DNA of 17,791 nucleotides, taken from contig URNK01000013.1 in NCBI GenBank assembly GCA_900549195.1, forward strand, positions 1 to 17,791, written 5' to 3'. Source of the DNA: an uncultured Collinsella sp. (GTDB lineage Bacteria > Actinomycetota > Coriobacteriia > Coriobacteriales > Coriobacteriaceae). Both the position numbers and the translations under genes were made by a program. How positions within the stretch are numbered: position 1 is the stretch's first letter; each line of letters begins with the position of its first letter. This document shows positions 7,921-13,696 of this stretch, piece by piece. The notes under the pieces are model-generated. The model made no database searches, was not told the DNA's origin, and worked only from the letters and a program-made list of their open reading frames with translations.

Positions 7921-9563
7921 GCTTTGCCGCCGCTTGTTGGCTATCGCGACAATAGCTACGGTCGCAATGCTCTCTTTTGCGATGTTGCCCGGGATGGCCC
8001 GCGCGGCAGGCACTGGAGCCATTACGGTGGACGGTACGGTTGCGACGCGGTATGACGCGTACCAGCTCTTTTCGGCGACCGTTGTCGACGATGCCGATGC
8101 CGACCAAAAGGTCGCAACTGATGTAGCGTGGGCGAATGACACGGTTCGCCAAGCTGCCCTTCCCGTGCTTCATGATGCAGGGCTTGATAACTCGGCATCG
8201 ACGGCACAAGAGGCTGCCGAATGGATGAATGCCGACGGGCACATGACGACCACGCTAGCGGCAAAGCTTGCCCGTGTGATTTGCAATGCCGGTGCGCCTT
8301 CCGTGGCCCTTAACGCGGGCGCGGCGACCGAGCTGCCCTGTGGCTACTGGCTCATCGTCGCCGACGACGACGCCATCGCCCAGGGCGAGGCCGGCACCGC
8401 GCCGATCATGGCCCTGGTCGGCGGCAGCGCCGTCACCGTCAAGCCCAAGGCCGCCACTCCTAAGGTCGCCAAGCACGTGCTGGAGGACAGCACCGCCGCC
8501 TGGCAGAAGGCCGCCGACGCCACGGTCGCCGACGACCTGTACTGGCGCCTCTCTGCCACGGTCCCGGCCGGGCTCACCGCCTACGACACCTACACGGTGC
8601 GGTTCGTCGACACCATGGGCGCGGGGCTCGACCCCTCCAAGGTCGCCGCGAGCATGCGCGTGTACGTGGCGGCGGGCGCGGACGGCGGCTTTGACGCCGT
8701 CTCGGCCAGCAAGGACGGCCGCGCCGGCACCGAGCCCGCGAAGGGCTGGACCGATATCACGGCCCAGTGCGCCACCAAGGTAGCGGCCGACGGCAAGACC
8801 TTCACCGTGCGCACCGGCGACCTGATCGCTGCGCTCGGCGGGGCCGACGCCTTTACCGCGGGCGCCCGCGTGGTCGCCGTGTACAATGCGCCGCTCAACA
8901 GCGCGTGCAACCACGGCATCGCGAAGGGCAACCCCAACGAGGTCTACCTGCGCTACCCGCGTTCTCCCTTTGCCGACCAGTCCGGCGACGCCGGCTTCAC
9001 CCGCACGCCGAGCGATGACGCGTGCGCCTACACCTGGGGACTCAGCCTCATCAAGCGCTCAAGCTCGGACGATAAACCGCTCGCGGGCGCCAAATTGCGC
9101 ATCATCGATGACCGCGCGCATCCTAACGACCGACGGCTCGTGGTCGACGGATGCCGACGCGTGCGTCACCACGGGCGCGGATGGCCATGTGGAATTGAGC
9201 GGTGTTGACGCGGGTGTCTACACCGTCGAGGAGGTCGCGGCTCCCAAGGGCTACATCGCCTTTGAAGGCAAACGTACGGTGACGGTTACGGCCGAGGGAT
9301 TGGACGTTAAACAGGTTGCAGTCGCGAAGCCCAAGGTGACCGTGTCGGCCGAAAGCCCTCTGCGGGTTGATACCGCCGATGCCGGGACGGGTTCGATTGA
9401 GCTGTCGGTGCTCAACACCCCAAGCAAAGAAGCAAGTCGAGGCTTTATGCCCTCGACGGGAGATAGAACGTTGGTGCTAGTGGCGGTTTTGGCTGCCATC
9501 GGAGTGGCGGCTATTGTTGTCGCGCTCGTCATCAAGCGGGGAGGAGGTCGCCGTGAAAAATAA
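7913..9563 (+). pseudogene. backbone-type pilin (fimbrial isopeptide D2 and CnaB domains), frameshifted
   Basis: A sortase-type major pilin read in two frames. GTG 7913 is the likely start: GAGGTGG lies at 7901-7907, and the GTGAGTAG overlap with the upstream stop implies coupling. The first frame gives a signal peptide (cleavage near GMARA, about residue 30) and a fimbrial-isopeptide D2-type domain (strand motif RFVDTMGAGL, then NPNEVYLRYP). It then enters a CnaB domain (LSLIKRSSSDDKPLAGAKL) and is lost after DDR at about residue 401, ending early at TGA 9206-9208 (431 residues). The other frame continues the same domain from RILTTDGSW, with the E-box VYTVEEVAAPKGY, the sorting motif MPSTG (9447-9461), a membrane helix and the tail KRGGGRREK. 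Restoring the frame gives about 550 residues, normal for a pilin backbone. Either a genuine null or phase-variable allele, or a sequencing error. Confidence 0.85.
9113..9119 (+). repeat. CG dinucleotide run at the pilin frameshift
   Basis: CGCGCGC lies exactly where the two pilin frames meet. Adding one CG unit gives codons for D-D-R-A-R-I-L-T-T-D-G and rejoins both halves without a gap in the CnaB domain. Slippage at this run is the simplest explanation of the break. Confidence 0.6.
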
Positions 9564-9672
9564 TTATCCCCCCTGCTCAATGGCGAACTGCCTCCGTAGC
9601 GAGTGACGCGCAGGCCTACCGACCCGATGATTATTGGTTTTGAAAAAGTTACTAGAGAACCCTCCATGAAAA

Positions 9673-9707
9673 GCGGGGCACCCGGTCGATATGACCGAGT
9701 GTCCCGC
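9673..9707. terminator. bidirectional terminator between convergent genes
   Basis: A 15-bp stem (9673-9687 with 9693-9707), with one G-T pair and one C-A mismatch, encloses the loop GATAT. On the minus strand it is followed by TTTTC and on the plus strand by a weaker CTCGTTTGTT. It lies between the pilin gene and the convergent minus-strand beta-helix gene and can serve both. The stretch 9564-9672 before it shows no gene or recognised site. Confidence 0.75.
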
Positions 9708-9716
9708 CTCGTTTGT

Positions 9717-9776
9717 TGGTGCAAAGTAACCTGACCCCTTTGCACCACCACAAAGGTGCTTGGCCCCTTTGTGGTG
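9717..9776. repeat. REP-like double hairpin, copy B
   Basis: Two adjoining perfect hairpins. TGGTGCAAAG (9717-9726) pairs with CTTTGCACCA (9738-9747) around an 11-base loop. CACCACAAAGG (9746-9756) pairs with CCTTTGTGGTG (9766-9776) around a 9-base loop. The first hairpin is the inverted relative of copy A at 3829-3858, with 20 of 24 positions shared over the core. The unit sits between the bidirectional terminator and the stop of the minus-strand gene. Confidence 0.65.
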
Positions 9777-9784
9777 ATCGGCTG

Positions 9785-10930
9785 CTAGGCGGTGGGGAGT
9801 TCTGGCGTGTTAGCCGGCTGCTGCGGCTTGAGGTGGGCGTTGCGCCAGATGATTTGGATGATGTAGCCGAGCGTGAAGACAAAGGCCACGCCGCTGATGA
9901 AGCCGCCTACGAGGGGAAGCCCCGTGAGGGCGCCTGCGATTACGCCACCAGCGGCTGCCATGGCGTAGCGGTTCTGGCTGTGTCCGACCATGCGCGCGAT
10001 CGCGCACCCTGCAAAGGCACTCGACACCAGCGCGATGCCAATAACACCGCACATGAGGGCTCCGGCAAGCGACAGACCAGCGATAGAGATAATTAGCAGT
10101 AGGACAGCGGGGACGATAGCAATCGTGCCCAGAAGACCGTTCACCCACAGGGGCATGGGGCGCTGGTGGAGCATACCGGCGGCGCTGGCGGTCGCATGCG
10201 GAAAGACGAGCTCGAGCAGCAGAGCGACAAAGCAGGTCGAGAGTGCCGCGGCGACGACACCGCCGATGACATCGTTAACGGTGGAGGTATCCTCGTTCTC
10301 GGTGCGGTCGATCTTGAGCGCGCCGACCTCGGCTTCCGCGGCACGCTCGGGGTCCTCGGAGACGTGCGCGTTCACGGTGCCGGTGATGTGGGCGTTCTTG
10401 CCTAGGATGAGTTTGTCGGCCCAAACCTCGACATCGCCATCGACGGTGCCATCGATGGTCACAGTATCGCCCGCGAGCGCTGCCGACTTGGTGGAGCCTC
10501 GCAGAGCAACCGTCTCGCCTATCGCGTAGAAACAGTTGGCGGTGCTGTCGGAATTGAGCACGACATGCTGGCCAGCGACGGTCACGCTGCCATCAACCGC
10601 GGTCTTGGCAATGTCGATGGTGCGTGCCGCCAGACGGACGGCGCCGCCCACTGTGCAGTCGCGGATCGAGAGGGTATCGCCCGCGGCGATGATATCGCGG
10701 TCGATGGACGTATCGTCCAAGTTGAGGGCCTGACCTGCCCAGTACAGGTCACCTTCGATGCCGGACGGATTGGCATCATTGTCGGTCGCAAGTACGTTGC
10801 CTGCGGTGTCCGTGCCGGCGAACGACGCCGTGGGAAGAGCGGTGAGCGCGAGCGCGATGAGCACGAATGCCATAAGCAGGCAGCGACGCATCTTGTGCGA
10901 CGGCGCCGTCGCGGTTTGATTGAAAGCCAT
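9785..10930 (-). CDS. secreted beta-helix (bactofilin-like) domain fused to a polytopic membrane domain
   Basis: A 381-residue envelope protein without a recognised gene name. A signal peptide or anchor (about residues 15-38, ending TASFA) is followed by a repetitive region (about 55-200). That region has short hydrophobic strands every few residues (DTLSIRDCTVGGAVRLAA, DTVTIDGTVDGDVEVWAD, ITGTVNAHV), the pattern of bactofilin/polymer-forming right-handed beta-helices. The C-terminal half has five or six hydrophobic segments (from about residue 222 to 365) with Gly/Ala-rich helices. ATG 10930 is preceded by AAAGGA at six bases' distance. An inverted repeat lies just upstream of the ribosome site. 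The fusion suggests a membrane-tethered structural or sensing scaffold outside the cell; this is inference. Confidence 0.75.
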   Translation of the reverse strand: MAFNQTATAPSHKMRRCLLMAFVLIALALTALPTASFAGTDTAGNVLATDNDANPSGIEGDLYWAGQALNLDDTSIDRDIIAAGDTLSIRDCTVGGAVRLAARTIDIAKTAVDGSVTVAGQHVVLNSDSTANCFYAIGETVALRGSTKSAALAGDTVTIDGTVDGDVEVWADKLILGKNAHITGTVNAHVSEDPERAAEAEVGALKIDRTENEDTSTVNDVIGGVVAAALSTCFVALLLELVFPHATASAAGMLHQRPMPLWVNGLLGTIAIVPAVLLLIISIAGLSLAGALMCGVIGIALVSSAFAGCAIARMVGHSQNRYAMAAAGGVIAGALTGLPLVGGFISGVAFVFTLGYIIQIIWRNAHLKPQQPANTPELPTA

Positions 10931-10942
10931 GGTTGATCCTTT

Positions 10943-10969
10943 TGTTAGGTGTTCGGCATATACCTAACA
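10943..10969 (-). promoter_or_regulatory. inverted repeat in front of the beta-helix gene
   Basis: TGTTAGGT (10943-10950) and ACCTAACA (10962-10969) are perfect 8-base inverted arms 11 bases apart. On the minus strand the second arm touches the AAAGGA ribosome site, and a GGTATAT sequence resembling a -10 lies at the other arm. It could be an operator or an mRNA hairpin limiting ribosome access. The remaining intergenic bases to 11037 show nothing more. Confidence 0.4.
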
Positions 10970-11037
10970 GGGTACCCAACGTGCGGGCGCTCTAAAAGAA
11001 CCTCTCGGTTGCATTTCGAAGGATGAGCCCGCGCTAC

Positions 11038-11727
11038 CTACTTTTTGCGATGCAAAAAGCGCGCGATGTCTTCTTCGGTGGGGCTTTTGATGTCAAAGCG
11101 CAGCGAGAGCCAGCGCAGACCCATGGTCACGACAACGCATACGATCAGCGCGGCGACATTGCTCATGATGCCGCTCATAACGAGACACACGTAGCTTGTC
11201 GATCCGGCGATGGCCGCGATGGCATAAAAGTTAGTGCGTTGGAAAATGCCCGGAACCACGCCCATAAAGCCGTCGCGCAGCATGCCGCCACCTACTGCGG
11301 TGAAGAAGCCCATCATGATGCACACCGCCGGTGCAAAGCCGTAGACCAGCGCCTTGTCTGCTCCAGTGGCGGCGTAGATGCCGACCGAGATGATATCGAG
11401 CAGGGGAATGAGTTTTTCGGGTTTGTCGACGATTGCCGGGAAAATATAGATGATGGCTGCCGTGGCAATGGAAAGCGGGAGCGCCATCGGCTGGTTGAGG
11501 ATGTAGACGTTGCCCACCTGCAGCGTCATATCGCGCAAAAGACCGCCGCCCAGACCGCAGACCACCGCGAGCGCGACCGCGCCCACCAGGTCGAGTTTGT
11601 GCTCGCGCGCAACCAGCACACCCGAGATCGATGCAGCGACAACAGCGAACATCTCGAGCCAAAACGGAATAGCGACCATGGCATCCGAGGCGTGTGAGGT
11701 AACGGTTATAGCGGCGACGACGGGCAA
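11038..11727 (-). CDS. TRIC/UPF0126 family membrane protein (YicG-like channel)
   Basis: A protein of the TRIC (UPF0126) family: trimeric channels with seven membrane helices built from two repeated halves. Both signature glycine/arginine motifs are present: GLGGGLLRDM in the first half and GGGMLRDG in the second, with helices between. The start chosen is TTG 11727, with AAAGGA at 11735-11740 seven bases upstream, giving 229 residues, the usual family length. An ATG at 11679 gives a shorter form. An ATG at 11925 would add about 66 residues that look non-coding. A possible -10 (TACTAT) lies at 11769-11774 on the minus strand. It probably conducts ions or small solutes; the substrate cannot be told from sequence. 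The C terminus is basic. Confidence 0.87.
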   Translation of the reverse strand: MPVVAAITVTSHASDAMVAIPFWLEMFAVVAASISGVLVAREHKLDLVGAVALAVVCGLGGGLLRDMTLQVGNVYILNQPMALPLSIATAAIIYIFPAIVDKPEKLIPLLDIISVGIYAATGADKALVYGFAPAVCIMMGFFTAVGGGMLRDGFMGVVPGIFQRTNFYAIAAIAGSTSYVCLVMSGIMSNVAALIVCVVVTMGLRWLSLRFDIKSPTEEDIARFLHRKK

Positions 11728-11893
11728 GATGGGGTCCTTTGGATTACGGATTTGGACAATGCCCGTACATAGTACATGTTCGGCGCCGATTGCGACCCTA
11801 TTGCTCGGCAAACGGTCGGGACTGGATGCGGGCGTAGGCACCATGTTTGGGAATCTGGGTTGATGCTGAACACGATGGGGGCGTGGCTGAATA

Positions 11894-11963
11894 GGAGGGA
11901 TGTCTAAATTTTGAGCAGCGCTCAAAATTTATTCGGTCGGCGTAAGCCGACCGCGCTGCGCTA
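11894..11963 (+). other. tandem perfect hairpins; candidate small structured RNA
   Basis: Two perfect hairpins lie side by side. The first has 12-bp arms (11905-11916 and 11920-11931) around AGC. The second has CGGTCGGC (11934-11941) and GCCGACCG (11946-11953) around a GTAA tetraloop of the GNRA class. A third, terminator-like hairpin follows at 11964. The hairpin series ending in a terminator resembles a small RNA, but no clear plus-strand promoter is visible. The upstream stretch 11728-11893 holds no supportable gene. Confidence 0.4.
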
Positions 11964-11987
11964 AAAACGCGCCCGTGGCGCGTTTTC
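11964..11987. terminator. strong bidirectional terminator hairpin
   Basis: AAAACGCGCC (11964-11973) pairs perfectly with GGCGCGTTTT (11977-11986) around CGT. It is followed by CTTT on the plus strand and by T residues on the minus strand. On the minus strand it could back up the tRNA-Ser terminator. On the plus strand there is no annotated gene before it, which fits a small-RNA end. Confidence 0.75.
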
Positions 11988-12007
11988 TTTACGCTTTGCG
12001 CCCTGTC

Positions 12008-12032
12008 GGGTTCGAATCCCTCCTCCTCCGCC
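12008..12032 (+). repeat. tRNA-Ser 3'-end fragment in inverted orientation
   Basis: These 25 bases (T-loop GGGTTCGAATCCC followed by CTCCTCC and GCC) are identical to the T arm and acceptor strand of tRNA-Ser(CGA), which lies on the opposite strand 64 bases away. Flanks differ on both sides (GTC instead of GAG before it; GTATTT instead of the A of CCA after it), so no tRNA can fold here. It may be a relic of recombination or integration at a tRNA 3' end. Confidence 0.7.
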
Positions 12033-12056
12033 GTATTTGCTTGTAAGGGACTTAAA

Positions 12057-12080
12057 AGAAAAAAACCCCCGATCTGGGAG
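12057..12080 (-). terminator. terminator of the tRNA-Ser unit
   Basis: On the minus strand CTCCC pairs with GGGGG (one T-G pair) around AGATC, followed by seven T residues. It lies 16 bases after the CCA end of tRNA-Ser(CGA). The stem is short but the T run is strong. Confidence 0.65.
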
Positions 12081-12095
12081 CTTTCTCAATCTAAA

Positions 12096-12186
12096 TGGCG
12101 GAGGAGGAGGGATTCGAACCCTCGTGACCTTATACAGGCCAAACGGTTTTCGAGACCGCCGCATTCAACCACTCTGCCACCCCTCC
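12096..12186 (-). tRNA. tRNA-Ser(CGA)
   Basis: A class II tRNA of 91 bases including CCA. The acceptor GGAGGGG pairs with CTCCTCC (one G-T). The D arm is GGCAGAGTGG. The anticodon loop CTCGAAA carries CGA, reading UCG serine codons. A long variable arm (TTTGGCCTGTATAAGGTCACG) marks a serine tRNA. The T arm is GAGGG-TTCGAAT-CCCTC. Discriminator G and CCA are encoded (complement of 12096-12099). Confidence 0.95.
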
Positions 12187-12195
12187 GCGTGGGGT

Positions 12196-12225
12196 AAAAA
12201 CAAAGCAGGCTCGAAGGCCTGCTTT
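12196..12225 (-). terminator. terminator-type hairpin between the two tRNA-Ser genes
   Basis: AAAGCAGGC (12202-12210) and GCCTGCTTT (12217-12225) form a 9-bp stem with a loop centred on TTCG on the minus strand, followed by GTTTTT. It lies after tRNA-Ser(GGA) and ends about nine bases before tRNA-Ser(CGA). That leaves no room for another promoter, so it must be read through or processed. Confidence 0.7.
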
Positions 12226-12234
12226 GGAATTAAC

Positions 12235-12325
12235 TGGCGGAGAGTCAGGGATTTGAACCCTGGAGACGCTTTTGACGCCTACACGATTTCCAATCGTGCT
12301 CCTTCGGCCACTCGGACAACTCTCC
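12235..12325 (-). tRNA. tRNA-Ser(GGA)
   Basis: A class II tRNA of 91 bases with encoded CCA. The acceptor GGAGAGT pairs with ACTCTCC. The anticodon stem CACGA/TCGTG holds the loop TTGGAAA with anticodon GGA, reading UCC/UCU codons. A long variable arm and the T-loop TTCAAAT are present. It is the promoter-proximal gene of the tRNA-Ser pair. Confidence 0.95.
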
Positions 12326-12341
12326 GTTAAATGCGAAAGTC

Positions 12342-12369
12342 AGTATACACGAGGAATCGCAAAGTGCAA
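12342..12369 (-). promoter_or_regulatory. promoter of the tRNA-Ser unit
   Basis: On the minus strand TTGCAC (complement of 12364-12369) and TATACT (complement of 12342-12347) are 16 bases apart. They lie about 17 bases before the 5' end of tRNA-Ser(GGA). A good consensus match at the expected distance for a stable-RNA promoter. Confidence 0.75.
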
Positions 12370-12718
12370 ACAGAAAAGTTGGCATTTTTTAAAACGCTCG
12401 GCCGCGCTTGGCGTTGCAGTGGGGTTTGAGGTGCCAAAAAACGGCTTCCGACCAGCGTGGTTGATCAACTCAATTGTTCGAAAGGGGTATTCATAAGCGA
12501 CTTGGCAATGAATTTAAAAATCTTTGGGTGGTGCTGTGGACCACTGGTATGCATTTTGCGACCACAGCCTTGTGCCCGTTGACCTGTGGCTTGGCTCAGC
12601 TTGTCACCACGGCACCGTATCTTGTCCACAGATTCGTCAAGCTTTTGGTCAGCATTTGGTTGGAATGCGCATGAAACGTCGTGCGAGTATGGACATATGT
12701 GGAGGTCATGAGGTTGTA
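12370..12718. other. intergenic region upstream of rpsF with DnaA-box-like sites
   Basis: No convincing gene is found in this stretch; small open frames here lack ribosome sites and family features. TTGTCCACA at 12622-12630 equals the DnaA-box consensus known from high-GC actinobacteria. TGTGGACCA at 12535-12543 is a weaker inverted match, and CTGTGG/CCACAG also occurs at 12562-12567 and 12584-12589. No clear promoter for the rpsF operon could be picked out. Confidence 0.4.
12622..12630 (+). promoter_or_regulatory. DnaA box candidate
   Basis: TTGTCCACA, identical to the Streptomyces-type DnaA-box consensus, about 200 bases before rpsF. A single perfect site with one weak neighbour does not make an origin; DnaA-dependent control of the rpsF-ssb operon is possible. 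Confidence 0.35.
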
Positions 12719-12736
12719 GCTGCAAATTATTGCAGC
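12719..12736 (+). other. small perfect hairpin in the rpsF upstream region
   Basis: GCTGCAA (12719-12725) pairs with TTGCAGC (12730-12736) around ATTA. It is followed by CTAGGAGG, which looks like a ribosome site but has no start codon at a proper distance. It probably belongs to the rpsF leader. Confidence 0.35.
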
Positions 12737-12774
12737 CTAGGAGGTTGAAAGATATTATTACCAAGTCTTTTCCT

Positions 12775-12803
12775 GCTTCAGGCGCACCTTCACGACCTGA
12801 AGC
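12775..12803 (+). promoter_or_regulatory. rpsF leader hairpin, candidate S6:S18 autoregulatory element
   Basis: GCTTCAGG (12775-12782) pairs perfectly with CCTGAAGC (12796-12803) around a 13-base loop (CGCACCTTCACGA), about 12 bases before the rpsF ribosome site. An RNA element bound by the S6:S18 complex is known in rpsF leaders of many bacteria. The position fits; identity with that element is not verified here. Confidence 0.5.
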
Positions 12804-12829
12804 CACATTTGCCCAGAGGAGGTGACAAT

Positions 12830-13123
12830 ATGAAGGCTTATGAACTGCTGTTCTTTGTTGACCCGTCGCTCGACCCCGAGACTCGTCTCGCTGTTATGAA
12901 GCGTATCGATACCACGATCGCTGAGGGCGCTGGCAAGGTCGACTCCGTTGACGAGTGGGGCAAGCGCAAGCTCGCCTACGAGATCAACGACCTCACCGAT
13001 GGTGACTACACCCTCATCAACTTCCACGCAGATCCTACCCAGATCGCCGAGCTTGATCGCGTCCTGCGCATCACCGACGCTGTGGTCCGCCACATGATCG
13101 TCCGTCGCGACGACCAGGAGTAA
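12830..13123 (+). CDS. rpsF: 30S ribosomal protein S6
   Basis: A 97-residue S6, a protein of the 30S platform that binds 16S rRNA as a heterodimer with S18, encoded two genes downstream. The opening KAYELLFFVDPSL, the conserved WGKRKLAYEI segment (about residues 44-53) and the IAELDRVLRITDAVVRHMIVR end are typical. ATG 12830 has the near-perfect site AGAGGAGGTGA at 12815-12825. A TTG seven codons earlier has no such site and is rejected. First gene of the rpsF-ssb-rpsR-rplI operon; ssb starts 48 bases on. Confidence 0.96.
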   Translation: MKAYELLFFVDPSLDPETRLAVMKRIDTTIAEGAGKVDSVDEWGKRKLAYEINDLTDGDYTLINFHADPTQIAELDRVLRITDAVVRHMIVRRDDQE

Positions 13124-13171
13124 GACTGTCGTTTTGGACTGGGCTTGTGCCCCAAGAGGAAGTAGTGAGTT

Positions 13172-13624
13172 ATGAGCATCAATCGAGTGAACATCACCGG
13201 TAATCTCACCCGCGATCCCGAGCTGCGCGCCACCGCCGGCGGAACCCAGGTTCTGTCCTTTGGCGTCGCCGTGAACGATCGTCGCCGCAACGCGCAGACT
13301 GGCGAGTGGGAGGACTATCCCAACTTTGTCGACTGCACCATGTTCGGCACCCGCGCCGAGGCCGTGAGCCGTTTCCTGGCAAAGGGAAACAAGGTCGCGA
13401 TCGAGGGCAAGCTGCGCTACAGCTCTTGGGAGCGCGACGGTCAGCGCAGGAGCAAGCTTGAGGTCATCGTCGATGAGATCGAGTTTATGAGCTCCCGTGG
13501 TGGCCAGGGTGGCTACGATCAGGGCGGTTACGCCCCCGCAGCTCCCGCGCCCGCAGCACGTCCTGCCGCACCGGTGGCTACGCCGCCCGCGGTCGACGTC
13601 TACGATGAGGACATCCCGTTCTAG
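13172..13624 (+). CDS. ssb: single-stranded DNA-binding protein
   Basis: A 150-residue SSB that coats single-stranded DNA in replication, repair and recombination. The OB fold spans about residues 1-108 (NRVNITGNLTRDPELR, DYPNFVDCTMFG, GNKVAIEGKLRY, LEVIVDEIEFM). A Gly/Gln then Ala/Pro-rich flexible linker follows (about 111-138). The C-terminal tip DEDIPF is the acidic docking peptide that recruits partner enzymes. ATG 13172 has AGAGGAAG at 13155-13162. The place between rpsF and rpsR is the conserved bacterial order, tying SSB supply to ribosomal protein expression. Confidence 0.96.
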   Translation: MSINRVNITGNLTRDPELRATAGGTQVLSFGVAVNDRRRNAQTGEWEDYPNFVDCTMFGTRAEAVSRFLAKGNKVAIEGKLRYSSWERDGQRRSKLEVIVDEIEFMSSRGGQGGYDQGGYAPAAPAPAARPAAPVATPPAVDVYDEDIPF

Positions 13625-13651
13625 GGGTTGTTCACCTATTTTTGAGTGAGA

Positions 13652-13677
13652 GGCGGCTTCGGTTCGCCGAAGTTGCC
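13652..13677 (+). other. intercistronic hairpin between ssb and rpsR
   Basis: An 11-bp stem (13652-13662 with 13667-13677, two G-T pairs) is capped by a TTCG loop. It is not followed by T residues and so is not a terminator. It lies 5-bases upstream of the rpsR ribosome site GAAAGG. It may stabilise mRNA ends, be cut by RNase, or act in feedback control of S18. Confidence 0.5.
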
Positions 13678-13696
13678 AAATGAAAGGTATTTTGAC

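Noticed and set aside
11728..11925. N-terminal extension of the TRIC protein to ATG 11925
   Set aside because: The added residues are Pro/Arg/His-rich, show no membrane helix, and run through a perfect palindrome. TTG 11727 has a ribosome site and gives the family length.
11961..12330. Small open frames over the tRNA-Ser genes (peptides such as GGGGGIRTLVT or RVRDLNPG)
   Set aside because: These are translations of tRNA sequence, a well-known source of false proteins.
12465..12806. Minus-strand and plus-strand small frames upstream of rpsF (including a 25-codon frame at 12671-12748)
   Set aside because: No good ribosome sites or family features; the region looks like leader and control sequence. 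The 25-codon frame is the only one I would keep in mind as a leader peptide.
12370..12829. Replication origin
   Set aside because: Only one perfect and one weak DnaA-box, no AT-rich unwinding stretch and no dnaA or dnaN nearby.
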